Shown: positions 11,805-24,143, counted from the stretch's first letter. The stretch is 64,000 nucleotides of DNA from Helichrysum umbraculigerum (GCA_949592205.1 CATIUR010000001.1:211984250-212048249); one strand, 5' to 3'. The notes: generated by a model not told the origin, from the letters alone. Numbers and translations are program-made.

Positions 11805-12925
11805 TATTTTTGTTTTTCCGATCAGATTCTATGAATTTTGATTGATGAAAATGTAAAATGATCGACTGATTTTGAGATCGGGTCACAGAAGAGCAATCGA
11901 TGATCAGTTCATGTGAAAAATTGAGGCTTGTTATTGGGCTTAGACTAGCCCAATACAACACTGGGCCTGTGTTCTGCCAGACTGCCAAGTTAACACGATA
12001 TAATATTCTAATTTGCGGTATGTCTACGCTTACTTATTCAAAATGAAAGGGCAGGATGGGGTCAAAATTTATTCAAAATGAAGGGGCAGGATGGGGTCAA
12101 AATTTATGATGATGTAGTTTACGTTTATGATAGTGAATCAATTGTACATAAAAAATTCAAGGTTAAAGATTGTGTGCTCTTCCTTCCCTGTCTAAGTCAC
12201 ATGCCCCTCTGATTATAATATGATGCAAGTAAGACCACTCCCATCCGTAAAAAAATGACTAAAACCGACTGACGTCAGCGTCACATCAGCTTTTTCAAAA
12301 ACTGACTCTGACGGACCCCTGGCATCAATAACACCGTCACTTTAATTTTGAGTCTCACCTTAACCAATTTATCTTTATTTATACACACACGTGAAAAAAG
12401 AAAAAAGGAAAAAAAAGATGAGCGTCGGTTTTCCGACGGGAAAAAGCGACGGTCCGAACCAACGGCGTTAAAGATATTTTGAAACTAAATGACATACATT
12501 GTAATTTGTTATTATGATATGAGCTGACAAAAAGTTGTCAAATGGTTAATTCATCGGATTGCAAGTATTATACGTTTCGACTCAAACAAGGTAAGCTAAA
12601 CATGTCGTGTTGTCAACTTTACCTGTATCGTAATATCTACTAACGTTTCCTTTAAGGGAAAATGTTATACTGTATTAAAGAACTAGCGAGAAGCTAGACG
12701 TACAATTACCAACATGAAAACCAAATACTGCAAAACACCCCAACTTAAAACACCCTAACACACGTTTAATAACATACGCAACTAATTTTATAATAAACTC
12801 ACAAGGTGCATCATACATCTTAACATCTACCATATAAGTAGTACACAAAAACAACACTCTTTCACAAAAAAAATGTGTATGACATTAAGTTATTCCGATA
12901 ACGATGAAACTGGAAGAGTATCTAC
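11805..12925. other. Intergenic between NDUFB8 and LDH
   Basis: It contains a two-copy direct repeat of about 36 bases at 12037-12106 (ATGAAAGGGCAGGATGGGG type) and a MITE-like fragment at 12233-12470. The right end is the 3' flank of the lactate dehydrogenase gene. Confidence 0.45.
12233..12470. mobile_element. Truncated PIF/Harbinger-like MITE
   Basis: The left end GACCACTCCCATCCG follows TAA and resembles the left end of the complete MITE at 39102. Both share ACCGTCACTTTAATTTT, followed a little later by CCAATTTA-like sequence. The right terminal repeat is not found, so this copy is probably broken. Confidence 0.4.
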
Positions 12926-14317
12926 TCACACGCCCAATTGACTTTGCAGCTCCAAAATGGTCTTAGCAGACTCTCGAAGTTTTTCCGTCTCCTCTTCAGT
13001 AAGATGTATATTCGTCACCCCCAAAACTCCACTTCTCCCCAATTGAGCCGGCAAACTTAAAAACGGCTCACCACCATCAATGCCATAGAACCCCTTGGCT
13101 AGCACCGAAACAGGGTGGATGCTACGTTGGTCCCTTAGTATGCTTCTAGCTAGGCTAGCCACTGAGTACCCAATGGCCCATGAAGTGTAACCTTTCAAAC
13201 CTATAACCTCATATGCACCGTCCACGACTTCCTTATGAATTTTCTCGAGTGTTTGCTTCTCGTATGCAATCTGTTGCCTCTCTAAGAAGCTAAGTATTGG
13301 TACTCCTCCTACACTTATGCTCGACCATAACGCCACTGAAGAGTCCCCGTGCTCTCCCACAATGTAAGCCTAAAACAAATTCACATTACAAAAAATAATA
13401 ATTAAAATACAAGATGCAAATAACCGAATATCAATCAAGTCTCGATCGAGCCTTTAAGTTAATGGTTACTAGACTATGTCGGTTATTGCCCATCCCTGCT
13501 AAGGTCTCAATACTTCACAAAACCAAAATCAACGGATTATAATTAGTTTATGCTTTTTACTGCTGATATAAAAACAAAATTAACAAGAATATGAAATAGT
13601 CCAAAAAAACCCTTATTTTTCCCCCTTTTTTAAAGTAAAAAAAAAAAATCAACTTAAATCACAATAATAAATACAGAAAATAAATAGAAATTGATCAACC
13701 AAACTGACCTGTACATCTTGAGCATTAAGATCAAGATGATCAGCAATCAAAAACCTGAACCGAGACGAATCCAGATTTGTTCCGGACCCAATAACCCGAT
13801 TACTTGGAAACCCAGACAGTTTCCAAGCAACATAAGTCAACACATCAACCGGATTCGAAACAATCAACAAAATACTATCCGGTGATCCATTAGCCAACGG
13901 TGGTACCATCTTCGAAAACAAAGCCAAATTCCTTTGTAACAAATTAAGCCTGGACTCCCCGGGTATTTGTCGGGCACCCGCAGTCACGATCACAAGATCC
14001 GACCCGGACGTACTCGAATAATCAACTGATGCTGAGATTTTTGTGCGTGGTAAAAAGGCTGCTGCGTGTTGCAGATCAAGCATTTCGCCACGTAGCTTGT
14101 TAGCGTTTACGTCTACTAATGCGATCTCGTCTACTAGACCTTGAGTTAAGATGGTTTGGGCTATAGCCATACCAACGTTTCCAACACCGATTACGGAGAT
14201 TTTGGTGTTGCGGCTAATGGGAGGTGGTGGTGATGCATTTTGGATTGGTTTGAAGAATGATTCGGCTATGTTTAGACCATCTGGACCCAAAGTTGAAGAA
14301 GAAGCAGTTTTCTGCAT
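12926..14317 (-). CDS. LDH: L-lactate dehydrogenase, two exons
   Basis: Exon 1 is 14317-13709 and exon 2 is 13369-12926, with a 339-base intron (CAG|GTCAGT ... TTTTAG|GCT). Together they encode 350 residues, the usual plant LDH length. Visible motifs are GVGNVGMAIA (NAD-binding loop near residue 45), GARQIPGESR (substrate-loop glutamine and arginines), SNPVD, GSGTNLDSSRFR (substrate-binding arginine) and, early in exon 2, GEHGDS with the catalytic histidine. The glutamine in ARQ marks lactate rather than malate dehydrogenase. The enzyme reduces pyruvate to lactate with NADH in the cytosol, typically under low oxygen. The N-terminal 35 residues are serine- and proline-rich, as in other plant LDHs. 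A TATA box lies at 14426-14433. Confidence 0.95.
13370..13708 (-). other. LDH intron
   Basis: A single 339-base intron with canonical borders interrupts the gene after codon 203. It is AT-rich with a poly-T tract on the coding strand and contains no other feature. Confidence 0.85.
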
Positions 14318-14425
14318 CTTGTTAGTTTTCTTTCCTCTTTGTTATTTGTTAACAGTTTTGTGTTGGTGTTTTGAGAATGTGTGTGAGATATGATTTTTTA
14401 GTGATTGGTTGGATTTGATGGTGTT

Positions 14426-14433
14426 TATTTATA
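14426..14433 (-). promoter_or_regulatory. TATA box of the LDH gene
   Basis: On the minus strand this reads TATAAATA, 109 bases upstream of the ATG at 14317. Confidence 0.6.
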
Positions 14434-14533
14434 ATGTAGCGAATAGAGGAAAGGCACAACACCACTTTACTAAAATATAAAATATATTTTTTTCTCATAA
14501 AAATATGTTATATTGACCAAATCTCTGAACTAT

Positions 14534-14665
14534 GGGTGTTGATATTTCCACCCTAAAATTTGATAAATCCACCAAATATATGCATTAACTAGTTGCACTG
14601 TACAATTAATTACTGTATAAAGTTGGTGGATCTATCAAATTTTAAGGTGGAAATATCATCTCCCT
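14534..14665. mobile_element. 132-base foldback MITE with 8-base TSD
   Basis: The left arm (GGGTGTTGATATTTCCACC...) and right arm are inverted copies, sharing AAATTTGATA-ATCCACCAA. TGAACTAT flanks both sides (14526-14533 and 14666-14673). The 8-base TSD suggests hAT, or MULE if the ninth base (C/T) is counted. It sits about 100 bases upstream of the LDH TATA box. Confidence 0.75.
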
Positions 14666-15057
14666 TGAACTATTGATACGTGTTGAAGGATCGATAGACG
14701 TGAATCAATAAGTTGCAAGTTAAAAATATATACTACATCCATCTTAAAATAAATGTCGACCTTTCCATTTTAATTTGTTTCAAACTTTTTCTCAAAAGTG
14801 ATATATTACCTAGTCTGTGCGAGGTGTTATTTTTACTACTATACAATATAATTCATTGAACTCCGTGAAAACTGATTGCGGATACTTATTTTGTGACGGA
14901 GGAAGTAACATATAGTATGTAAAGAATATACGTGATTCTACATAACTTGTGAAATATAAATTTATCGTTTTACATAACGTAGATAATAGAGTAAGAAGTA
15001 TGTCATGTTGGCAAAATTTTTTAGGGAAAAGTAGAGGTTAAACATACATATATAAAA

Positions 15058-15420
15058 GGGTTAATAATGGTTTAATCTTCAAAGTTTCACATTTTTTTCG
15101 TTTTAACCACTCAAGTTTTATTCTAATGATTTAATCTTCAAAGTTTCAAAATTTCGATAGTTTAAGCCTAAAGTTTGATTATACTTCAAAAATTTGATGG
15201 TTTACTCCTTAAAGTTTATCTTTTATAATGATTTTACCTCTTTAAATTTTTCTTCTTTAATCATCTAACTTTCAAAAATTTAATGGTTTAACCCCTTGAA
15301 GGGTTAAACCAATAAACCAATAAGTCTATGCAAACTTGAAGGATTAAATCATGAGAAAAAAACTTGAGTGATTAAAACGAAAAAAAAATGAAACCTTGAG
15401 GATTTTACTATCATTAACCC
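15058..15420. mobile_element. MULE-type foldback element with 9-base TSD
   Basis: The ends read GGGTTAATAATGGTTTAATC and, reversed from the right, GGGTTAATGATAGTAAAATC. The similarity continues through TTTCGTTTTAA-CACTCAAG. TATATAAAA is duplicated exactly at 15049-15057 and 15421-15429. The 363-base body has no transposase. Confidence 0.8.
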
Positions 15421-15429
15421 TATATAAAA

Positions 15430-17291
15430 ATAGTTAAAGAGTATAGATAAACTGTAGAATAAGTTGATTATGATTGCTCAATAGCATATATATTATACAG
15501 TATGATGTTAAATTGCATGTATGTTAATTAAAAAGTGATGATTTATAATACACTAATTCTTTTATAGTGATGCTTTAGAATACACTAATTCTTTTATGCC
15601 TACATAAAGAATCATGCATTAATCAAAAGTGATGGTGATTTTATGATCCTTTTCTAGAGGGTGTTTGGCATTGACTACAAATTCTTGGAACACACATTTC
15701 GTGTTTCTATAACGGTGTTTTTCAAAGTGGGTCTAAATTAACATACTATTCCGTATTTCGAAACTTCAATTTCTAGAAGCATAAGACAATCAATCACTTT
15801 TATAACAGTGTTGACCGAACCTTGTTACTTTTCTAGATATATAGATTTTGGAAATGTCGTAATTTAGAAAAACCTCTCAACACTCTGTTACAAACAACCT
15901 ATAAACTTATGAACAATACGAGTTGATGTTATAAATCTACGGAAGGTTTGTAGTACTCCGTATTTGTATTACGTAGAGTATTTGTCTATTTAGTAGAACA
16001 AATGTCTCTAAGTTTAATTATGAGGTTGATAAAATTTAAACGGTTGATAATATGTGTTTTATATAATAATATATATTAATATTATTTGTAATTTAAGGTA
16101 ATAAAGATATTTGAGTAAACACGTCCAATGGATTCCATCACTTAGAGAATTCACAACAAAGAAAGCTATATTCGTATAACGGTGTAGAAGTTTTTTTCTT
16201 TTTTAAAAAAAAAAAAAAAAAAACTTTTGGGAAAACTTTATCTCCAAGAAAGAATTAATACTTGTTGAATTTCTTAAACATGTTTGCAATTTTCCTCTAA
16301 TTAATGGATTTTCCCAACAAGTCTTTAGTCCCAACTATTTGGTAGTTTGTCTTCAAAACCACTAACCAATTTCCACTAATGGTTAAGCATCCCAAATCAA
16401 AACAACGGGCGGTCAAAGCTAAAATTCTACTCCGATCCAATGGTTTTGAAATACTTGTTTATTCAAATTGCCAACAAGTCTAATCCCTTCATGTGTTTAA
16501 GTGACCGTTAAGCCAACAAGTCCAAAACTATTTTATTGCGGAATTTTTGACCTTGACCAATGTTGGATTTAATCGTCATGGAAGACATTAAAACTTCATC
16601 CAAAAATAAGGTTCAATTTTCTTGACAGTAACGTGGAAGAATTTTGATGGATGTAGATATCCATATGTATTATTCATCTTATAAGATGAAGCATTAATAA
16701 TGTTTATACATAACAAATAATAAATCAATTTACACTTCTTCATTATCTGCAGAATATTGATAACCGAACTTAAACCCAGACCCTTCTTCATTACCATGAT
16801 ATAAATTATCTGCAGAAAATTGATAACCGAAGATGACTAATATTTATTAATTATAATTACAAGATATATTTAAGGGCAAATTGCAAACACTTGAATAACA
16901 TAGCTTCAAAAGTTGCAGTGTTGCAGGTTAGGATGTAAAATAATACAGATGTAAACGATTAGCAAGAAAATTGAAACCCAACCCTTGAATAAAGGCCCGC
17001 TTTTCTTCTTCTATTTTAACGGCAAACTGAATGCGAGCCACTGCATAATGTTCTAGTCTAAATTAGGACACAAAAACACTCGTGAATCGATTTGAAAACA
17101 GTGAATGCTTATCAATAAAACGAAAAGCAAATGATTATTAACAGACCAGTGATCCAGGTTTGGACTATATATACAGCATAGCAATTGTATTCTTGCAGTT
17201 AACTTCTTGATAAAAGAACAAGATCCGAGAATTATATATGCCATGATTGGCCAGAAAATATAACGGAAACATATAAAAATAGTAGATAATG
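15430..17291. other. Intergenic; 3' flank of ATG8 at right
   Basis: No gene was recognised. There is a poly-A block near 16205 and a short direct duplication (ATTATCTGCAGAA-ATTGATAACCGAA) at about 16742-16771 and 16805-16833. The last few hundred bases before 17292 should include the ATG8 3' untranslated region. Confidence 0.45.
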
Positions 17292-19060
17292 TCAGTGGCA
17301 TCCAAACGTGTTCTCTCCGCTGTAGGTAACATACAAGAAACCATCCTCATCCTTCTTTTCTTCATATATGGCAGACATAATCGCCCCTACAGAAAATGGA
17401 AATTTCATAAATAAGATTGATCTGACCTACAAATTAGAAGTTTAGAGTCCATGTAACAAATTTATAAGTTAATGGGCTACAACTATAATAGCCCAAAACA
17501 ATATTATAATCTTCCCAGAGAAATATGTGCGCTGCAAGCTGCATCTAAGATTACATGCAGGCGTGCAGCTGACCGTATATCAGGAGGTAAATGTGTAATA
17601 AAGTTGAAGGCAAAATACGTAGACAGTTTCAAGATTACACATTGGTAGCACCTAAACATACATGCTGCTAGCAGCATGCCAGCATATACATAATCTTACT
17701 TCAAGTTTTCATAAAAAAATGTGTGGTCACCAATTGACAATTGTACATGAAGAAAGGATTACCTGTTGGTGGCAGGGCGTTATCAACAAATATGAATATA
17801 GCCTTCTCAGCACTTAACTTGATCCTTTTACGTATCACATAAACAAATTGACCAACTGTCAAGTCGGCTGGGACAAGGTATCTGCAATATTTAATTTCAC
17901 GTCACTTGATGAACACTTAAAAACATGCATAAACCACTAGCCGGTAACCTCAGCTACAATATACTAAATTTACTACGGCTGAAGTTTAAAAGCCATCACT
18001 TTTCAAGGTTTTTAATAAAAACATTGTACTAATGTAAATGACGTCTACACAAAAAATCCAGTTTGTTGAAGATTTTTTCACTTCTTGCTATCTTTTAGTG
18101 AATCAACAACCTGACAAGCAACAACTAAGAACATAATGGTTGATGAATTTGGTTATTTGATCAACCTATGATTGATAAATTTAAACTCCCAACAATGATC
18201 ATCAAAGTCAAATTGTATGATGATCATCAAACAATGCAGGAGCATTTGACGGTCTACTGTTTTGGTCAAAAACTAGGAACATCGCGGTTGATGGTAATTA
18301 TTTTCTGCATCTCATTATATTCTAATTATTTCTACGCAGATCATATATCGTAAAAGTAAAGGTAACCCATCCAACCACACAAGTCAAATTGTATAACGAT
18401 CATCAAACAATGCAGGAGCATTTGACGAACTCTTGAGTAAACGCCATATAGAAGCAGGAAAAGTTATAGTAGATCACTTACTTTTTCTTATCAATGTTGG
18501 GGACATCGCTTCTCTCCCCCTTCTCCACAATCACCTTCAGATAGCAAATATCAAATTTAATGTCAAACCAATATCAATAATATTACTTTACAACTTTATC
18601 ACATAGCAAATACTTTTCCAAACAGTAAATTAATTGGAAAGATTGATACTTGTTCGAATTTACAGAAGTTGAAACATTTGAGAAACACATATGAAGGATG
18701 GAGTTGAAATCGGAAGAAATTAATAATAGGTGAACTTGAACTTACTATCACCTCAAATACATGTTAATAAAGGAACAGAGTTAAGGGTAAACAAGTTATT
18801 TAGCTCGCTAAACGACCGATACTTACTGGAACTCTATCAGGGTATTTTTCTCTAATTCTAGCAGCCTCTGCATGCCTTTTCTCTGAAACAACCAATACAC
18901 AACTCGAACTCAATGAAAAGCACTCATAACAGGAAGAAAAAAAAATTAACAATTGATCGATATACTCGCATAATTTACAACAGACTAATTTAGAAACGCT
19001 TATTGAACAAAGATAATACTCACCAAGATCATGCTCTTGCTTGAATAAACTCTTTGCCAT
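17292..19060 (-). CDS. ATG8: Autophagy ubiquitin-like protein ATG8, five coding exons
   Basis: Exons 19060-19024, 18882-18827, 18534-18482, 17881-17763 and 17386-17292 join in phase, with GT-AG borders, into 119 residues. The start is MAKSLFKQEHDLEKRHAEAA, then REKYPDRVPVIVEK, DVPNIDKKKYLVPADLTVGQ, RKRIKLSAEKAIFIFV, and the end is YSGENTFGCH. This is the complete ATG8 fold: two N-terminal helices and a ubiquitin-like core with the KYLVP strand that binds AIM motifs. ATG4 should cleave after the glycine in TFG-CH, leaving it free for conjugation to phosphatidylethanolamine on autophagosome membranes. The C-terminal tail is only two residues. An upstream leader intron (19070-19656) is inferred. 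Confidence 0.95.
17882..18481 (-). other. Third coding intron of ATG8 with a short direct repeat
   Basis: This 600-base intron contains two direct copies of a 47-base sequence at 18205-18251 and 18381-18427. They share AAGTCAAATTGTAT and GATCATCAAACAATGCAGGA and differ at about two or three positions. Confidence 0.75.
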
Positions 19061-19742
19061 TTCAATCTACTAAAACATATATGAAAAAATTTAGAAGAAC
19101 AATCCACAAGCATATAATAGGAAGTATAGATTCCGTTATCAAGTGTTTGGCTTTTCCCATCATCATTTAAGAAAATTTAATATATACAGTAAATAAATAA
19201 GAAACTAAACAATTACCAATAACAATCTGTTTATTTATTTGCAAGAACTGACCAACTACCAAAATTCAGCTTCACCACTCTAAACTTACTTCAGCTCTAT
19301 TTTACTGTAATATCTTTATAAACTTCAGACAGGAATTCACACCAAAAGAAAATAATAATTTTAATATATACGGAGTACAATAAATAAATGGATTAAATTG
19401 GGTAAAACCTTCTTCTAATTAATCAGCGAAAAAATAAACCCTAAAAGTAGGTTTTATTCAAGTCTTTAAAATCAAAATTTCATAAATATGATACGAAAAT
19501 AAATTAAATTGGTTGGAACCCACCAAAACCCTACAACAATTTATGCGGTTTTTTTCTCAAGATCACGTCAACATGAACAAATATACAGTATATTAGCAAT
19601 AAAATCTAATTAAAGAACGATTACTCCATAATAGTAGATGATCAAGAAAAACAAACCTTATTTTTCTTCCAGATATTAGAGAGAGAAAATTAATTGTGGG
19701 GTACGAATTGATTGATGATTATTGAGGATATATATAGTATAA
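19061..19742 (-). promoter_or_regulatory. ATG8 leader, leader intron and TATA region
   Basis: On the minus strand a TATA-rich stretch at about 19727-19742 precedes a CT-rich leader. A donor (AATAAG|GTTTGT, exon end 19657) and an acceptor (GTTTTAG|TAG, exon start 19069) bracket a 587-base intron nine bases before the ATG. Leader introns are common in plant ATG8 genes. The splice sites are inferred from sequence only. Confidence 0.6.
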
Positions 19743-20321
19743 ACTGCTTAGGTTTTTGTTTTCTACTCCAACTCCAACGACAACTGTGTGCTTTTGTATA
19801 AAAAAATATATGAGAGGGCTAAACTTGTAAATTACTCTAAAGTGTGTGTCTTTTTATTTATTGAACCTTTTAGTTTTTATCTTGACACTTATCACCCTCA
19901 AACTAAAGAAATTTGTTATTAACAATGATACTAGTATACATTGATAAAAAAAAAAAAAAAAGAACTACGTACTAGTATACGTTTTATAAATATAAATATC
20001 CTTGTAAAATCAAAATTCAAACGAAATATATAAAAACATTCGAAGATATCGGTTATAGATTCGTAATGATATTAGTTTTAGCGTGTGTAAATATTTTAAC
20101 ATAGTTACATATATCGATTTTGATGAACAAAAGCTTTGTTTTAGTTGCATGTATAAATAATAATGATAATCATTGTTAATAAGGATGAATCTAATGCATA
20201 AACTTGTTATAATTTGTGGTTAGATGTCATTATCATTAATGATTAACGGTTAATTATTATTATTATTACAGAACCGGTTGTCATTAACAAACCTTTTTAT
20301 TTATAAATCATTAGTTTGATA
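19743..20321. other. Intergenic, no gene seen
   Basis: AT-rich sequence upstream of ATG8 with a poly-A block at 19947. No ORF or bounded element was recognised. Confidence 0.45.
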
Positions 20322-21712
20322 TCTATCTATCTATATAATTAAGAGAGGAGACCCTTCATTATTTGTCAACTATACACCCATGCCACATCACCTATATCCT
20401 ATGTGTCATCATTATATTAAACACTTTGATGAGGTGGATTCTTCTACACTTAAAAGGTAAATAAGGTAATATTTTATTAAAAAATTAAATTATAATTAAT
20501 TTAATTTAATGTGTCATTATTTTTTAATAATAAATAATGCAATAGATAATTAAAAATTATAGCCAATTTAATCCAAACTAATGTAAGGGATAGCTTCTGT
20601 TATATAATTTTTAGTTGTAGCCGAAAATCAAGAATTTATTTATCTATTTTTCACTCTAATTTTGAGTTATAAAATTTGTTTATTCTTCTTTATCTTAATC
20701 TTCACCATTCTTTCTCTAATTCTAATAATTAAATCACGATAACTTACTTTTGATATCATTATAGCTTTCATCGTAATTTGTCAATTTGACAACATTTTTA
20801 ACATTTTGCGAACTTAGGGATTACAATTTCATTTATTTTGTAATCTAAATACAACCTTAATGAATAGGTAAATCAATTTCATTGTCTCTCCTTTTTTTTT
20901 TTAAAGGGTTTATTAGTTTTAATCACAAAGTAAGTTTAATTTTTCATGTGACTGGTGAGGGATGTAATTTTATAATTTCTATATTAATTTTCAAATCTAT
21001 ATAATGTCTTATTTATGTATCTGTATATATTGGATTGCAATAGTAGAATGATTTTGGTTTTGTATATTTGGATGCACATTAGTTGTTCAATAAAATTTCA
21101 AAATAGTTATATTTTCAAAAGGTTGTTTCGACGGGCAACCTTAACCCGGTATCATGTGGATCCGATGCGACCCTTCCATAAGGACTACACCTCAGGCAAT
21201 ATTCAGTTATTTATGTTTGCTAAAACTATAAACACACGCATTGTTATTGCAACTTTAGTAATGGAAAAGGTTACTATGCTTTTTAATTTATTGATATATT
21301 ATGGGGGGGAAAATGCTTTTCCTATTTGAATTTTTAATGGGTCAAAACTTATAAAATATTATTAATATCAGTAAAAAAGTTATATTTTTAAAACAATTTA
21401 AAAGTGTTTAAGGGGTTAGCTGTCATCCATCTCCCGATATTTACTCAATATTATTTAACTTTTAAATGTTATAAAAATGGATTATATAAATGGAAGTAAT
21501 TTGTACACCACATTTTTAGCCATATACCACAAAATATGTTTTACAGTGTTGTAATAGAATAATGATAATGTACTTACTATCACCCTTGTATAAAGTGTAT
21601 ACAATAAGAGATTAAATATGATCATTAAAATATTTGATATAACATTTTAGATTATGATCGATGTATATAACATTATTTTTGCTAGCCGTGCATCGCACGG
21701 GTTTAACACTAG
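20322..21712 (+). mobile_element. Non-autonomous Helitron
   Basis: The left end is TCTATCTATCTATATAATTA after an A. The right end is CTAG followed by T. Ahead of it is the 3' hairpin CCGTGC-ATC-GCACGG at 21686-21700, eight bases from CTAG. These are the hallmarks of plant Helitrons inserted between A and T. At 1391 bases with no Rep/helicase it is non-autonomous. A 104-codon ORF at 21015-21329 matches nothing I recognise and may be chance. Confidence 0.8.
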
Positions 21713-21834
21713 TTTAACTGATATAACAGTTGTACACAATTCGTATATTTGAATATATGCAGAACAACTGAATAACTAGTTTTTTAAGTAAACTGCATTT
21801 TTCGTCCCTGTGGTTGTCTTGTTTCGCTGGTATC

Positions 21835-24130
21835 TGTAACACCCCCAAATTTAACGATTTGCGGAAGCATACATTGGGTGTTACTAATCAATATACAAAG
21901 CACAAGATTAATAGTAAACGACCTCTAAATGAGACGTTTGTAAAATAGTTACATTTCATAATTAATAATCGTTTGAAAACCGTAGGTTTTCGTATACAAA
22001 ATGTAATTCCCTAGAGCCCACGTGTATAGCGGGAGATTCTATTACATAATCATAGTTACAAAAGATAATGCCAAAGAATCTCCGTTAAATGCAGTTTGTA
22101 AATCATGCGACTCTAGCTAGTAATCCTGGAGTGATCCTACTCCGTAAGTGTACCTGAGATACAAAGCTAAAAAGTGTCAACCAAAAAGGTTGGTGAATCT
22201 CACAGGTTTAGTAATAAGTAGGTGTTATGAACCACAAGTATGTACCCGTATTGCTATCAAGCAAAGTAAGTAAATCAGTAAATCAGTACAGTGCCATGAG
22301 CTCATAAGTTGAAGCTTAACCGTGTAGTGTGAATATATCACGTACCCCCGTGAGTGCTATCCGCACACTCATATGTAACAAATACTAATATGTCTGTTTC
22401 TACGTGTAAATCAGTACGTGGTGGCGCTACCACCCCAGACAGGGATTGTCAGTCCCAAATGGATCCATCTATTAGTAATCGCGCTTAAGTCCATAACTAA
22501 CAACTTACGATTAGGAGGCTTTCAGTGGATAAAAGTAACTCATGCGTTTGTTTGTAATCAGTAATGTTTTCAGTTCAGTACATTGTGTTCATACGTAAAA
22601 CAGTTGCTAAGTATCTCACCCCAAGTATAAAACAGTAAAAGTGGGGCTGTAAGACTCACCTGAGTCGAGCAGTGGTAAATAGCAAGTAGTAGTAAAGCAA
22701 GTAGGTTCTCCGAACCCGTAACCTTCTAGTGCCTAAACATGTAAGGTTAAGTAAGTAGATGTCTCGCAAGACCATCTAGGCTAGTTGTTCATACAACCCG
22801 TTGTGTTTAAATGTTGGTTTGTTCGCGTTCGTATCAAAGTATACGGCCCGTTGGTGATTTGTTATATTTAAAGTTTATCATTCAATACGCAAATTAGAGT
22901 AATTGTAATAGGAAAGTATGTTTTATTATGATTGTTAGGTCGTATCGTATAAGGATTTGAGGTTGTAAAAGTTTGACACTTAGTGAAAATGTGAGTTTTC
23001 AAGGTTCTGGTTTGTGCGACGTCGCATGCGACGTTGCAAGCGACGTAAGGTGCGACGTGGGCATGTACGTCGCATGATGCGACCTTCGCAAATCAATGCG
23101 GCGTAGGGGGCGGCGTCGCTAATGCGACGTTGGTTCGGTTTGCGACGTTAAAGTCTACGTCGCTACGTGCGACGTCCGCAAGTTAATGCGACGTAAAAGG
23201 CTGCGTCGCTAGTGCGACGTTGAGATTTTTGTGCGACGTAGGTCGCGACGTCGCAGAGGCCCCTGGCCAGGTGCGACGTAGCGGTCTGATGGCCGGAATT
23301 TTAGTCGAAAACGAGTTTCCCGGTTTCCGTTTGATCCGATTCTTTTACCCAACCCTCATATGAACATATTAAGCCTATCAAAACCATAAACTAGTAAAAA
23401 TGATCAAAAACGAGAGATGTCGGGATTTGTCGGAAACTTACAAAGTGTCGGATTGAAAATCCGAAAAGATAGGAATGTAGATCGTGTAGTCGTGGTCACT
23501 TTTCTCCAAACGAGTGGTATGTTTCGGCGAGGTTTGATGGTGTTATTTGGTGATTTAGTGGGTATTTTGGGGTGGTGGTGGTGATTAGAAGGAAAAGAAA
23601 GAGAGAAAAAAAAAAGAATAAAGAGTGAGGTGAGAATGAGAGGAGGAGAAGAGAGGTGGGGGTTTTACCTCCACTTTTCGGTCCCCGTCCTCCGTGCGGT
23701 GTTCGTTTTCTCCGTCGTGTAAACGTTAAATATCCATTTTACGCGTTTAATTATTTTACATTTTAAATGGTAGGTTTTAAATACAAATAATTACGCGACA
23801 TTTCTATTTAAATATTTTACAAATAAGTTTGAATACTTTTGTTTTTAAATCGAGTAGTACAAGGCAGTTACTAACTATTATAAAATAGCATTTCGGTCAT
23901 AATTGCGTTATTTTTAGTTTATAAACATTTGTTCACCAACGTCCGTATTAATCAAATAGAATTTCATTCTATTTAAGTTGCGTACGATTTAAGCCAAATC
24001 GCAAAGTTGTATATATATATATATTCACCAATATATAATCCGATACATAAATTAGCCTAACACGGAACTAATTACATGTATTTACAAAGAATTAGACACT
24101 AATTCTAGTCCTAATTTGCCGGTTGTTACA
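21835..24130 (-). repeat. 3' LTR of Tekay1
   Basis: Bounded on the element strand by TGTAACAACCGG and GGGGGTGTTACA, directly after the polypurine tract. It includes a CpG-rich GCGACGT array at 23015-23277 and a pyrimidine-rich stretch (element strand) near 23575-23670. Confidence 0.95.
23015..23277. repeat. GCGACGT palindromic array in Tekay1 3' LTR
   Basis: About 18 copies or part-copies of TGCGACGT and its complement ACGTCGCA occur in 260 bases. The perfect palindrome TGCGACGTCGCA is the organising unit. CpG density is far above the surrounding sequence, and most CpGs are intact. The 5' LTR copy is identical. Confidence 0.9.
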
Positions 24131-24143
24131 TTCTCCCCTTGTT
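24131..24143 (-). other. Polypurine tract of Tekay1
   Basis: On the element strand this reads AACAAGGGGAGAA immediately before the 3' LTR, the expected primer site for plus-strand synthesis. Confidence 0.85.

Noticed and set aside
11689..11988. 99-codon minus-strand ORF
   Set aside because: Out of frame with the NDUFB8 first exon, whose product is clearly recognisable in another frame.
13691..13885. Plus-strand ORFs across the LDH gene
   Set aside because: Shadows of the LDH coding strand.
21015..21329. 104-codon ORF as a host gene
   Set aside because: It lies wholly inside a Helitron and matches no family I recognise.
23015..23277. CRISPR-like array or CpG-island promoter of a host gene
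   Set aside because: The units have no spacer/repeat regularity, the genome is eukaryotic, and the array is duplicated in both LTRs of a retrotransposon.
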